DNA of 64,000 bases from Microtetraspora niveoalba. GTDB lineage: Bacteria > Actinomycetota > Actinomycetes > Streptosporangiales > Streptosporangiaceae. The stretch spans positions 1 through 64,000 of the forward strand of contig NZ_BBYM01000004.1 of the NCBI RefSeq assembly GCF_001570405.1. The letters run 5' to 3'. Positions 8,620 through 18,346 of this stretch are shown piece by piece. Below the pieces are notes generated by a model, which was not told the DNA's origin, ran no database searches, and worked only from the letters and a program-made list of their open reading frames with translations. The position numbers were made by a program, and so were the translations under genes. Numbering within the stretch: the stretch's first letter is position 1; each line of letters starts with the position of its first letter.

Positions 8620-9227
8620 CGCGCTTCCACCTTGAGGATTCGGTAGGCGGACCGGCTGGCGGCCCGGGTCGTGGGCCAGCCCTGCCCGTTCAGCCAGGTC
8701 TGCAGGGAGTCGGAGCCGAGGTGCTTCTGGACGACCAGGTAGGCGACCCCGTCAGGGGTGAGCCGGTCCAGCCAGCGGGTGAGCATCTCGTGCAGGGCCT
8801 GCTTGCCGATGCGGATGGCGGGGTTGGACCAGATCGCCCGGAAACGCACGTCGCCCGGCACCTCGTCGACGTGAACCGACCTTACTTTGTCAAGGCCGGC
8901 GGCCCCGGCGTTGCGCGCGCACAGCTCCACGGAACGGCGGTTGACGTCCACGGCCCACACGGTCGCGCCGGGCGCCCGCGAGGCCATCGTCAACGCGATC
9001 GGGCCGTACCCGCAGCCCAGGTCGAGCAGGTCGCCCTCGGCGGGCGGCGGTGGCACGCTCTCCAGCAGCACGCGGGTCCCCGCGTCGATCCGGTCGGGGG
9101 AGAACACCCCGCGGTCGGTCTCCAGCCTCAGGTGCAGGTCGGGGAGGAGCAGCGTGACCGTGCCCGGCCGGCTGGCCGTCCGCGGACGCTCCTCGAAGTA
9201 ATGTGCCACATGGACAGACGTTACCAA
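8616..9227 (-). CDS. RsmC-like class I methyltransferase (MTS domain)
   Basis: A 203-residue methyltransferase-small domain protein. SAM motif I is DLLDLGCGYGPIAL (about 66-79). A conserved start, YFEERPRTASRPGTVTLLLP, resembles the catalytic domain of RsmC/RlmG rRNA guanine-N2 methyltransferases. The usual catalytic NPPF/NPPx tetrad is replaced by SNPAIRIGK (about 134-142). This one-Pro form is common among the short actinobacterial members. It is 4 bp after the VWA gene stop and overlaps the TrmH-like gene by 4 nt, so it sits inside the operon. ATG 9227 is the chosen start; a GTG a few codons in is an alternative. Confidence 0.85.
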   Translation of the reverse strand: MVTSVHVAHYFEERPRTASRPGTVTLLLPDLHLRLETDRGVFSPDRIDAGTRVLLESVPPPPAEGDLLDLGCGYGPIALTMASRAPGATVWAVDVNRRSVELCARNAGAAGLDKVRSVHVDEVPGDVRFRAIWSNPAIRIGKQALHEMLTRWLDRLTPDGVAYLVVQKHLGSDSLQTWLNGQGWPTTRAASRSAYRILKVEAR

Positions 9228-9231
9228 CGGG

Positions 9232-10179
9232 TCAGGGGAGCCGTGCCCCCAGCAGCATGCCCGCCCCGGCCGCCACCGCGCCCAGCAGCAGCGCGGCGAG
9301 GATGAACCGCTGCGTGATCTCCTGGTTCACGATCTTGTAACCGAGCGAGGTGCCGATCTGCGCGTAGACGTCCCGCAGCTCGCTGCCCGACTGGGCCTCG
9401 TACGCCCGGCCGCCGGTGCCGTCCGCGAGCGACTGCAGCGTCGCCTTGTTCACCGGGACCTGAACCGGCCGGTTGTCGATCGTGACCGTGCCCTCCGGCG
9501 TGCCGTACGCGATGGTCGACACGGGGATCTTGGCGGACAGGCTCGCCTGGATCGCCTCGTTGACCGACCGGCCCGAGGTGTTGTCGCCGTCGGACAGCAG
9601 CACGATCGCCGACGGCGGCGGATCGGTCACCGCCCGCTGGTCGAACGACCTGATCGAGTCGAGCGAGTTGAACACGGCCTCGCCTATCGCGGTGCCCGGC
9701 CGGGTGGACAGGTTCGAGATCGCGGTGATCACCGCGGCGTGGTCGGCCGTGGGGGAGATGACCACGGACGCCGACCTCGCGAACGCCACCACGCCGACGT
9801 TGAACCGCTCGGGAAGGTCGGAGACGAACTGCTGGGCCGCCTGCTTGGCCGCGACCAGCCGCGTCGGCGGGACGTCCCGCGCCTCCATCGACAGCGAGAT
9901 GTCCACCGCGATCATGATCGTGGCCCGGTCCCTCGGCACGCGTACGCTCCCGGCGGGGCGGGCGGCGGCCAGGACCAGGACGCTCATCATCACCAGGAAG
10001 ACCACCGCGGGCACGTGCCGCCGCCAGGCGGGCCGCTCCGGGACGACCACCGACAGCAGCCGCAGGTTCGTGAACCGCACCGCGTACCTGCGGCGGGCGA
10101 ACTGCAGCGCGACGTACCCGCCGGCCAGGAGCGCGACCGCCGCGAACAGCCACAGCCAGCCCGGGGAGAGGAAGAGCAT
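9232..10179 (-). CDS. VWA-domain membrane protein (BatA/B-like)
   Basis: A 315-residue protein. A helix at about 6-25 and another at 55-73 precede a von Willebrand A domain carrying the MIDAS motif DISLS at 93-97. Later DGDNTSG and Ser/Thr positions complete the metal site, and a single helix closes the C-terminus. This is the BatA/BatB (aerotolerance) architecture. Such proteins work with MoxR AAA+ ATPases and DUF58 proteins, probably assembling or maturing envelope proteins. The real start is ATG 10179; the long open frame beyond it is antisense noise. It shares one base with the DUF58 stop (TGATG). Confidence 0.88.
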   Translation of the reverse strand: MLFLSPGWLWLFAAVALLAGGYVALQFARRRYAVRFTNLRLLSVVVPERPAWRRHVPAVVFLVMMSVLVLAAARPAGSVRVPRDRATIMIAVDISLSMEARDVPPTRLVAAKQAAQQFVSDLPERFNVGVVAFARSASVVISPTADHAAVITAISNLSTRPGTAIGEAVFNSLDSIRSFDQRAVTDPPPSAIVLLSDGDNTSGRSVNEAIQASLSAKIPVSTIAYGTPEGTVTIDNRPVQVPVNKATLQSLADGTGGRAYEAQSGSELRDVYAQIGTSLGYKIVNQEITQRFILAALLLGAVAAGAGMLLGARLP

Positions 10180-11093
10180 CAGCGCCCTCCCGCCGGGTGC
10201 CGCCGGGCCAGGTGCGCGGTCCGGCGCTGCCGGAGGACGAACTGGACGATGTCCGCCACCCAGTCCCGGTCGGTGCGCAGCACCAGGTGCGCCGCCCCGC
10301 TCCGGCGCAGCGCGGCCCGGGTCGCCTCCCGCTGCGCCGCCGCCGCGGCGGCGTACCGCTCGCGGACCTCGCGTGACAGGTGCACCTCCCGGGTCCGGCC
10401 AGTCTCCGGGTCGCGGAACGCCACCAGCCCCACGTCGGGCAGCTCCAGCTCGCGCGGGTCGATCACCTCCACGGCCAGCACCTGGTGGCGCGCGGCGAGG
10501 CGGCGCAGCGGCCGCTCCCAGGTCTCGGGGCCGTCCAGGAAGTCCGAGACGACCACCCGCAGGCCCCGCTTGTGGTGGGCCCCGGCGAGCGCCTCCACCG
10601 CCGCGCCCAGGTCCACCGGCCCCGCGCCCCGCGGCAGGCCCGCCAGCCGGTGCAGCAACGCGTACAGGGCGGGCCGCCCCCCGCGCGCCGGGTGGCGGCA
10701 GACCTCCTCGCCGTTCAGCACGTACGCGCCGAACCGGTCGCCGACCCGGCCGGCCAGGAACCCGATCGCGCCCACGGCCGCGACCACCAGCTCGCGCTTC
10801 TCCATGTCGGCGGTGCCGAAGTCCATGCTCGCCGACAGGTCCACGACCGCCCACGTCTCCAGCTCGCGGTCGGCGATCAGGTCCCGGACGTGCGGGGTGG
10901 TCGTGCGCGCGGTGACCGCCCAGTCCATGCGGCGTACGTCGTCCTCGCCCGGGACATAGACGCGGGTGTCGCCCAGCTCGCTGCCCGGGCCGGGGATCAG
11001 GCCCTGGTGGTTGCCGTGCAGCAGGCCGTCGAGCCGCCTGACCACGGTCAGCTCCAGCCGCCGCAGGGCGAGGTCCGCGGACGCGGCGCTCAT
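10179..11093 (-). CDS. DUF58 domain protein (MoxR partner)
   Basis: A 304-residue cytoplasmic protein. The DUF58 core motif EDDVRRMDWAVTART (about 50-64) is followed by a VWA-like strand, WAVVDLSASMDFG, with a DxSxS-type metal site. There are no membrane helices. DUF58 proteins occur almost always beside moxR and VWA genes and are thought to be part of the same chaperone-like complex. The gene starts 7 bp after the MoxR stop and its own stop overlaps the VWA start. That spacing indicates tight translational coupling. Confidence 0.88.
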   Translation of the reverse strand: MSAASADLALRRLELTVVRRLDGLLHGNHQGLIPGPGSELGDTRVYVPGEDDVRRMDWAVTARTTTPHVRDLIADRELETWAVVDLSASMDFGTADMEKRELVVAAVGAIGFLAGRVGDRFGAYVLNGEEVCRHPARGGRPALYALLHRLAGLPRGAGPVDLGAAVEALAGAHHKRGLRVVVSDFLDGPETWERPLRRLAARHQVLAVEVIDPRELELPDVGLVAFRDPETGRTREVHLSREVRERYAAAAAAQREATRAALRRSGAAHLVLRTDRDWVADIVQFVLRQRRTAHLARRHPAGGR

Positions 11094-11100
11094 GCCCCGC

Positions 11101-12126
11101 TCACCTGGTGCCCTGGTTCCACACCACGACCGGCGGGGGGACGGTCGCCAGGATGCGGCGCACCACGTCCTCCGCGTCCACGTCGTCGGCGAGGGCGTCG
11201 AAGGTGAGCATCAGCCGGTGCGCCATCACGTCCACCGCCACGTCCCGCACGTCGTCGGGCAGCAGGTAGTCGCGCCCGCGCAGCAGGGCGAGCGCCCGGC
11301 CCGCCGCCATCAGCCCCAGCGTGGCGCGCGGGCTCACCCCGATCTCGATCGTCTCCTCCAGCTCGCGCAGGCCGTACTCGGAGGGGGAGCGGGTGGCCAT
11401 GACCAGCCGCACCACGTAGTCGGCGACCAGGTGGTGGACGGACACCTCCTCCGCCATGTCCTGCAGCAGCATCAGCCGTCCGGGGTCGAGCACCGGCCGG
11501 GGCGTCGGCGGGCGCACGCTCATCCGCTGGAGGATCTCCAGTTCCTCGTGCGCGCTCGGATGCGACACCCGCACCTTGAACAGGAACCGGTCCCGCTGCA
11601 CCTCGGGCAGCGGGTAGACCCCCTCGGACTCGATCGGGTTCTGCGTCGCCAGCACCACGAACGGCCGGGGCAGCGGATGCGTCCGGCCCGCCAGTGTGAC
11701 CTGCCGCTCGGCCATCACCTCCAGCAGCGCCGACTGCACCTTCGCCGGGGCGCGGTTGATCTCGTCGGCGAGCAGGAAGTTCACGAAGACCGGTCCGAGC
11801 TCCACGTCGAACCGCTCGCTGCCCGGATGGTAGACGCGGGTGCCCACGATGTCGCTCGGCACGAGGTCGGGGGTGAACTGGATCCGGGCGAACGTGCCGC
11901 CGACCACCGTGGCCAGCGTCGAGGCGGCCAGCGTCTTGGCCACCCCCGGGACGCCCTCCAGCAGGCAGTGGCCCCGCGCGAGCAGGGCCACCAGCAGCCG
12001 CTCGACCATGTGGTCCTGCCCGACGATCACGCGCCGCACTTCGGCGAGGGTCTCCCGCAGCGCCCCGACGTCGCCGCCCCCCGCCCGATCCCGATCCGGC
12101 TCACTTCGCTCATCCGCGACGGTCAT
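11101..12126 (-). CDS. MoxR-family AAA+ ATPase
   Basis: A 341-residue AAA+ protein. Walker A is EGVPGVAKT (57-65), Walker B LLADEINRAP (118-127), sensor 1 ATQNPIE (160-166), and a C-terminal helical lid carries the sensor 2 region. MoxR ATPases act as chaperones for assembly or activation of partner complexes, here most likely the VWA and DUF58 proteins encoded next. It is the first gene of a five-gene minus-strand operon ending with two RNA-methyltransferase-like genes. There is no strong ribosome site before ATG 12126, so translation may be leaderless or weakly initiated. Confidence 0.93.
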   Translation of the reverse strand: MTVADERSEPDRDRAGGGDVGALRETLAEVRRVIVGQDHMVERLLVALLARGHCLLEGVPGVAKTLAASTLATVVGGTFARIQFTPDLVPSDIVGTRVYHPGSERFDVELGPVFVNFLLADEINRAPAKVQSALLEVMAERQVTLAGRTHPLPRPFVVLATQNPIESEGVYPLPEVQRDRFLFKVRVSHPSAHEELEILQRMSVRPPTPRPVLDPGRLMLLQDMAEEVSVHHLVADYVVRLVMATRSPSEYGLRELEETIEIGVSPRATLGLMAAGRALALLRGRDYLLPDDVRDVAVDVMAHRLMLTFDALADDVDAEDVVRRILATVPPPVVVWNQGTR

Positions 12127-12212
12127 GCGCGTTATTCAATCGTGACTTCGTGGGAGAATCCATGCCCTGACAGTGCCCGGCGTCGCCGGACGGAACCGTC
12201 CGGTGTGTTTTC

Positions 12213-12926
12213 ATGAGCTGGATGGCCACTCCTTTGCAGTACGGCGACCCGCCCCGCCTGGGGCCCTTCGTGCTGCAGGCCCGTCTCCTGACCGCCCCGG
12301 CCGGTCTCGTCTACCTGGGGCAGGGCCCCGACGGCCGGGTCGTCTCCGTGGCCGTGCTCACCCGGGGGGCCGCCCTCGACGCGGCCGCCAGGGACCGGTT
12401 CGTCACCGCCATCACGGACGCGGAACGGCACGCCGGTCGGCGCGGCGCCCCGGCGGTGCTCGCCATGGACGGGGGTCCGGCTCCCTGGGTGGCCGTGCCG
12501 TACGCGCCGGGCGGGGTGGGGGCGGAGCGGTTCCTCGAACCGGTCATGGTGTCGGGGATGCTGCTCGGCGACAGGAACGGGCCCGACTTCGTGCCGTTCT
12601 GGCTGGGCGACCGGGACCCGGCGCTGCCGGCGCCCGCGCCGCCCGGGCCTCCGCCGGTCGCGACCAGGCGTTCGGTCGGCCTGGCCGCCGCGCTGCTGGC
12701 CACGCTCGTCACGCTGATGGTCGTCATGATGCTGTTGCTGCTGTTCCGGCCGGAGGGCGACCAGCAACCGTCCCGCCCGCTGCCGCCGCCGGTCGTCGTC
12801 CCCACGCCGCCGCCGACGCCGGCCTCGCCCCGGCCGGGGGACCAGTCGCCCACGCCGTCCGAGGGCGGTACGGAGCGGCGCACCGCCGTCCCCGGCGGAG
12901 ATGACGACCTCGGCGGGGAGATCTGA
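12213..12926 (+). CDS. Single-pass membrane protein with degenerate kinase-like N-lobe
   Basis: A 237-residue protein. Residues 13-60 resemble the first strands of a Ser/Thr kinase (RLGPFVLQARLLTAPAGLVYLG, then a VAVLT strand), but there is no catalytic loop or DFG motif, so it cannot be an active kinase. A Pro-rich linker leads to one helix at about 154-178. A Pro/Ser/Thr-rich tail of about 60 residues follows, presumably outside the cell. It is divergent from the MoxR operon across 86 bp, which suggests a linked role in envelope sensing. Function unknown. ATG 12213 was chosen; an in-frame ATG four codons on is an alternative. Confidence 0.65.
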   Translation: MSWMATPLQYGDPPRLGPFVLQARLLTAPAGLVYLGQGPDGRVVSVAVLTRGAALDAAARDRFVTAITDAERHAGRRGAPAVLAMDGGPAPWVAVPYAPGGVGAERFLEPVMVSGMLLGDRNGPDFVPFWLGDRDPALPAPAPPGPPPVATRRSVGLAAALLATLVTLMVVMMLLLLFRPEGDQQPSRPLPPPVVVPTPPPTPASPRPGDQSPTPSEGGTERRTAVPGGDDDLGGEI

Positions 12927-12966
12927 CCCGGCCCTTCCGGGAGTTCGGCCCATGGACCCGCCACGG

Positions 12967-13110
12967 CGGATCTCAGCAGCGCGGATCTCGGCAGGGCCGA
13001 TCTCGGCGGGGCCGACGGCCGGTGGGGGCGTCGTCGGAGGTCGGCGGCGGTCGTCGGTGGTCGGCGGCGGTCGTCGGTGGTCGGCGGCGGTCGTCGGTGG
13101 TCGTCGGTGG
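12967..13110. repeat. Two short GC-rich tandem arrays
   Basis: At 12967-13016 a unit of about 16 bp based on GATCTCGGCAGGGCC occurs three times with changes. At 13041-13100 a 20-bp unit, TCGGCGGCGGTCGTCGGTGG, is repeated exactly three times, with half-copies on each side. They lie between the kinase-like gene and the convergent response regulator. No coding role is likely; replication slippage explains them. Confidence 0.8.
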
Positions 13111-13132
13111 GAGAGACGGCCGGTGTGGGGCG

Positions 13133-13774
13133 TCAGCGGGGGGAGACGAACCCCGACTCGTAGGCCGCGATCACCGCCTGGGTGCGGTCCCGGGCGTCGA
13201 GCTTGGCCAGCACGTTCCCCACGTGCGTCTTGACCGTCTCCGGGCCCACCACCAGCTCGGCCGCGATCTCGCCGTTGGACAGGCCGCGCGCCATCAGCCG
13301 CAGCACGTCCGCCTCGCGCGCCGTGAGCCGGCCGATCCCCGGCACGGCGCGGTCCGCGCCGCGCGCGGCCGCCAGCGACCTGATCGCGGCGGGGAAGAGC
13401 AGCGAGTCGCCCGACGCCACCAGCCGGATGGCGTGCACCAGTTCCTCCGGCCGGGCGCGCTTGAGCAGGAAGCCGCTCGCCCCGGCCCGCAGCGCCTCGT
13501 AGACGTAGTCGTCGTTCTCGAAGGTCGTGACCACCAGAACCTTGGGCGGCGCCTGACCGGCCAGGATCCTGCGGGTCGCCTGGATCCCGTCCAGCGCGGG
13601 CATGCGGACGTCCATGAGCACCACGTCGGGCCGCGTCGCGCGCACCGCGGACACCGCCTCGGCCCCATCCGACGCCTCGCCGACGACCGCCAGGTCCGGC
13701 TCGGCCTCGATGATCACGCGCAGGCCCGTACGGATGAGGACCTCGTCGTCGACGATCACCACACGCAGCGCCAC
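13133..13774 (-). CDS. NarL/LuxR-type response regulator (orphan)
   Basis: A 213-residue two-domain regulator. The receiver domain (1-~120) has the acidic pair Asp9/Asp10, phospho-acceptor Asp55 (LMDVRMP), Thr83 and Lys105. The LuxR-type helix-turn-helix occupies about 147-205 (LTAREADVLRLMARGLSNGEIAAEL). All key residues are present, so it should be phosphorylated by a histidine kinase. No kinase gene is adjacent. The nearest, at 19074-20306 on the same strand, has lost its own regulator, so cross-partnering is possible but unproven. The start is ATG 13774. Confidence 0.92.
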   Translation of the reverse strand: MALRVVIVDDEVLIRTGLRVIIEAEPDLAVVGEASDGAEAVSAVRATRPDVVLMDVRMPALDGIQATRRILAGQAPPKVLVVTTFENDDYVYEALRAGASGFLLKRARPEELVHAIRLVASGDSLLFPAAIRSLAAARGADRAVPGIGRLTAREADVLRLMARGLSNGEIAAELVVGPETVKTHVGNVLAKLDARDRTQAVIAAYESGFVSPR

Positions 13775-13824
13775 GGCTCAACCTTAGAGGGCCTCCGGCG
13801 GTCGGCCCGAACGCGTCCGGGCCG

Positions 13825-14127
13825 ATGTGTCAGCGACCAGGCCTGACCGGCGACAGCTTCGTGCGTGTCACCGGAACCGCGCGCGCCTGCGGCCGGGATG
13901 TCGCGGGAGCCGGGTTCGTCTTCGCCCGGGAGCAGGTGATGCTGACCGCGCACACCGTGGCCGGAGCGGATCTTCCCGTGAAGGTTTCGCTCGCCGGCGG
14001 GCGAGGCTTCGACGCCGAGGTGGTGGTCTTCGATCCGCTGACGGATATCGCGGTGTTGTCGGTCAAGGGCCCACCGTCGCAGCGAAGGCGGGCGACCGTC
14101 CCGGTCTCCACCGAACGGTGCACCTGA
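13825..14127 (+). pseudogene. Remnant of MarP-like trypsin-fold serine protease
   Basis: A 100-codon frame that matches only the first half of a chymotrypsin-fold domain as found in MarP-type membrane serine proteases. It has the entry strand SFVRVTGTARACGRDVAGAGFVFA, the catalytic His in LTAHTVAG (His43) and the catalytic Asp in PLTDIAVL (Asp74). Homology stops at about residue 82; the following SQRRRATVPVSTERCT is unrelated. The nucleophilic serine half and the N-terminal CvpA-like membrane domain are both absent. It therefore cannot be an active protease and is best read as an internal fragment left by deletions on both sides. Confidence 0.7.
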
Positions 14128-14143
14128 CGATTACCCCCCGCGA

Positions 14144-14158
14144 TCTACATCGTAAAGG
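14144..14158 (+). promoter_or_regulatory. TCTACnnnGTAAAGG motif, copy 1
   Basis: TCTACATCGTAAAGG. The same 15-mer, differing only in its three central bases, also occurs at 35344 and 42019. The TCTAC / GTAAA halves form an imperfect inverted repeat (TTTAC/GTAGA). Here it lies just past the 3' end of the [2Fe-2S] gene and 9 bp before an ATG (14167) that opens no convincing gene. Confidence 0.4.
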
Positions 14159-14161
14159 CGG

Positions 14162-14539
14162 TCACGATGGTCCGCCGATGCCCTTCCCGTTCGGGATCCG
14201 ACCCTGGCGGCCGGACGACCGGGGTCCTTCGAAGATGTGAAGGCCGAGAATCGCGGAGGGCTCGGCCAGTCCGGGGCCGCCCGCGCGGATCCACGCCGCG
14301 ATGTCGTCGGCCGCCTCCATCTGGTTGACCAGGCCGAGCCAGACCGGACGGCCGCCCGCCGCCCGCCCGGCGGGTGAGGGCCGGACGACGACGTTGGCCT
14401 GCTCGCACACGTTCAGGCAGTCGGTGACGCGGACGTCGGCGACCTCGGCGAGCACGCGTACCTGCGCGTCGTGGTCGAGCCGCGCCACCTTCCCGCTGTT
14501 GCCGCAGCAGCAGCCGCGGCAGACGACGATCCCGCTCAT
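14162..14539 (-). CDS. Thioredoxin-like [2Fe-2S] ferredoxin-domain protein
   Basis: A 125-residue protein. The cluster motif VCRGCCCG (Cys7, Cys10-12) is followed by DCLNVCEQANVVVR (Cys41, Cys45). This CxxC...CxxxC layout is the thioredoxin-like [2Fe-2S] ferredoxin pattern seen in NuoE and shethna-type proteins. A short C-terminal half (PVWLGLVNQMEAADDIAAWI) completes the fold. ATG 14539 overlaps the upstream stop as ATGA, so it is the third gene of a translationally coupled trio with the FhuF-like protein. Likely role: electron carrier to or from the FhuF-like partner. Confidence 0.8.
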   Translation of the reverse strand: MSGIVVCRGCCCGNSGKVARLDHDAQVRVLAEVADVRVTDCLNVCEQANVVVRPSPAGRAAGGRPVWLGLVNQMEAADDIAAWIRAGGPGLAEPSAILGLHIFEGPRSSGRQGRIPNGKGIGGPS

Positions 14540-15084
14540 CCGTGCGTGAAGCCCTTGCCGGTGCGGTCCAGCGGATCGGGCTCCAGACCGAGGTAGGTGG
14601 CGCGGATCTCGTCCCAGGCGGCCAGCCGGGTGAAGTCCGGCGGGTCGAGGACCTGCTGGCGGTCGGTGAGGAACGGGTTGGGCAGCATCACGGTCATCAT
14701 CTGCTCGTCCCTGCCGTTGAACAAACGCACCCCCCAGGAGGTGGGGCTGCCGTCGGCGCCGACACGGCGGTACAGTTCGGCGCGGGCGCAGCGGCGGATC
14801 CGGCCGAGTTCGGGGCCGCTCGCGGTGTGCTCGCCGATGCACAGATGGAAGTGCCAGCGGCCGAAGTCGACGGTGACATAGCCGTCGTACAGGCTGATCC
14901 GCTCGGGCGCGTTGGGCGCGGCGACCTCCCAGGCGGCGCCCTGGATGATCACACCGAACCAGATGTGCTCCCAGTACTTCTCGAAGATGTCCTTCACCAG
15001 GGACAGCAGGGTCTGCTCGTCGGTGGGCAGCGCCCACACGTGCAGGGTGCCGGTGCCCTCTTCCTCGACGACGATGTGGCTCAT
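14536..15084 (-). CDS. Uncharacterised protein coupled to FhuF-like and [2Fe-2S] genes
   Basis: A 182-residue soluble protein with no signal peptide or helix long enough for a membrane. Notable segments are DIFEKYWEHIWFGVIIQGAAWEV near the start and VDFGRWHFHLCIGEHT in the middle, rich in His and Trp. I do not recognise an established function. Similar proteins, as I recall, accompany [2Fe-2S] ferredoxin-domain proteins in other bacteria. It shares a base with the stop of the FhuF-like gene (TGATG) and overlaps the [2Fe-2S] gene (ATGA). That coupling implies the three products act together, perhaps in stoichiometric amounts. The conserved histidines could bind metal; that is inference. Confidence 0.75.
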   Translation of the reverse strand: MSHIVVEEEGTGTLHVWALPTDEQTLLSLVKDIFEKYWEHIWFGVIIQGAAWEVAAPNAPERISLYDGYVTVDFGRWHFHLCIGEHTASGPELGRIRRCARAELYRRVGADGSPTSWGVRLFNGRDEQMMTVMLPNPFLTDRQQVLDPPDFTRLAAWDEIRATYLGLEPDPLDRTGKGFTHG

Positions 15085-15923
15085 CAGGGTCCTCGGGATT
15101 CTCGTACGGCACGGGTCCACTGCTCGCGGCGGGCCTCGGCGGTGATCAGGGCGCAGTCGCCGCACTTGCCGCCGCCGGGCAGGCGGTAGTACAGGCAGCA
15201 GCCGCGCCGGACGAAGAAGGGATGGCCGGGCGCCGGCTCGGCCAGCTCCCCGGTGCCTCGCAGCGGGCCCATCTCCAGCAGCTCGCGGCCCAGAGCGACG
15301 GCCGCGCCGCCGAGTCCGGGGCGTACGCGGGCGAGGGCGTGGACGGTCCCCGCCAGCGCGGAGGCCGCGTTGCCCCACAGCAGGCCCGGTGCGATCTTCA
15401 CGACCCTCCGGAACGCCGCGGCCAGCGGCTCCAGCAGCCCGGTCACCACGGTGCGGCACAGGTGCTCGGCGCCGCGTGCCGGGTCGCGGATCCGCCACCC
15501 GTCCAAGCGGGCGGCGCGCAGCGGAAGCGGTCCACCGGTCACGGCCCGCCAGTGGACCCGATCGGGGTCGAGGTCGATCAGCAGATCATGGGCGACCGCC
15601 GCGCCGAGCGGGGGTGACCAGAGCCGGGCGGCGAGCCCCTGGAAGAGGATGGAGGCGGCCACCCGGGTCTCGGCGGTGTTCAGCCGCTCGGCGACGTCGG
15701 CGATCCGTCCCTCCAGGAGGCCGGGATCGGTGAGCAGGTCGGCGAACGGCCGCCACCCGGCCTCGACCCGGCCGATGTCGAGCACGAAGTAGTCGCCGAC
15801 CGTGGAGACGTCGGCGACCGCGCCGGACACGGCCAGGGGAGCGGCGGGCAGCAGCACCGGAGAGGCCGGCGCGTGTTCCGGCAGCGGGCGGTGGACACAG
15901 CGGTGGACATCGTCGGCGGTCAC
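15084..15923 (-). CDS. FhuF-like ferric-siderophore reductase family protein
   Basis: A 279-residue protein ending in the FhuF iron-sulfur motif CC-x10-C-x2-C (RRGCCLYYRLPGGGKCGDC; Cys242, Cys243, Cys254, Cys257). In E. coli FhuF this holds a [2Fe-2S] cluster used to reduce iron from hydroxamate siderophores. The preceding 230 residues are helical, as in the family. The frame is open to 15962, but GTG 15923 has GAAGGAAGG seven bases upstream and is preferred. It is the first gene of a coupled trio, 78 bp after the virginiamycin lyase stop on the same strand, so it may be read from that operon too. No siderophore synthesis or uptake gene is visible here. Confidence 0.8.
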   Translation of the reverse strand: MTADDVHRCVHRPLPEHAPASPVLLPAAPLAVSGAVADVSTVGDYFVLDIGRVEAGWRPFADLLTDPGLLEGRIADVAERLNTAETRVAASILFQGLAARLWSPPLGAAVAHDLLIDLDPDRVHWRAVTGGPLPLRAARLDGWRIRDPARGAEHLCRTVVTGLLEPLAAAFRRVVKIAPGLLWGNAASALAGTVHALARVRPGLGGAAVALGRELLEMGPLRGTGELAEPAPGHPFFVRRGCCLYYRLPGGGKCGDCALITAEARREQWTRAVRESRGP

Positions 15924-16001
15924 GCGCACCCTTCCTTCAATGCCCATATGGAGCACGAACACGCCCGAGGCGGGCCGCCCATCGGCGGCCGGTCCGGCCG
16001 G

Positions 16002-16825
16002 TCAACCTCTCACCAGAGCGCCGGACTCCATCGCGACCCAGATCGCGCCGTCGGGCCCGACCGTGAGCCCGTGGGGTTCGGCGCCCTCAAGCGGATACTC
16101 CTCGATCTCGCCCCCCGTCGTGATGCGGCCGAGGTTGCCGCTGCCCCACTCGGTGAACCAGAGGGCGCCGTCCCCGCCGGTCACGATGGCGTGCGGCCTG
16201 GCGGACCGATCGGGCAGCGGGAACTCGGTGACGGCGCCGGACGTGTCGATCCGGCCCACCTGTCCCGCGCCGATCTCCACGAACCACAGCGCCTCGTCCG
16301 GGCCGGCGCAGATGCCCACCGGAGCGGCGCCCGGCGTGGGCAGCGCGTACTGCGTCACCTCGCCGTCGACGGTGATGCGGCCGATCGCGTTGCCCTGGTT
16401 GAGGGTGAACCAGAGCGCGCCGTCAGGCCCCGCCGCGATCATCGACGGCATCGCGCCTTCGGTGGGCAGCGGGTGGAGGGTGACCTCGCCCGCCGCGGTG
16501 ACGCGTCCGATCTGGTCACCCTGGAGCCGCGTGAACCACATGGCTTCGTCCGGGCCGGCGGCGATGCCGTACGGCGAGGCCACCTCGAAGGCGGTGATCG
16601 TGCCGTCCAGGGTGATCCGCCCGATCCGGCCGCCCACGAACTCGGTGTACCACAACGATCCGTCATGCCCCACGGTGATCACCGTGGGCTGCCCGTCGGC
16701 AGGGTCGAGCTGGAAGATCGTGGGGTCCTCGCCCGGGACGACCCGCCCGATCTGTCCCTGATGGACGAGCGTGAACCACAGCGCGCCGTCGGGACCGGTG
16801 ACGACGCCGTAAGGAGAACCATTGA

Positions 16826-16832
<7 letters not shown>
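16002..16832 (-). CDS. vgb: Virginiamycin B lyase (streptogramin B lyase)
   Basis: A 276-residue seven-bladed beta-propeller. Blades repeat the pattern GPDGALWFT...IGRIT. From memory of Staphylococcus Vgb, the catalytic and Mg-binding positions His228, Glu268, His270 and Glu284 align with His214 (RPHAI), Glu252 and His254 (AEPHG) and Glu269 (VAMES). All are present at constant offset. Vgb linearises type B streptogramins by cleaving the ring ester through elimination. It overlaps the ABC-F gene by 7 nt, so the two are co-translated. Together they would protect against both streptogramin components. Cytoplasmic; no signal peptide. Confidence 0.9.
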
Positions 16833-18340
<1,508 letters not shown>

Positions 18341-18346
18341 CTTGTG

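Noticed and set aside
14178-14240. 20-codon ORF after the first TCTACnnnGTAAAGG motif
   Set aside because: It has no ribosome site, no recognisable composition, and overlaps the [2Fe-2S] gene antisense.
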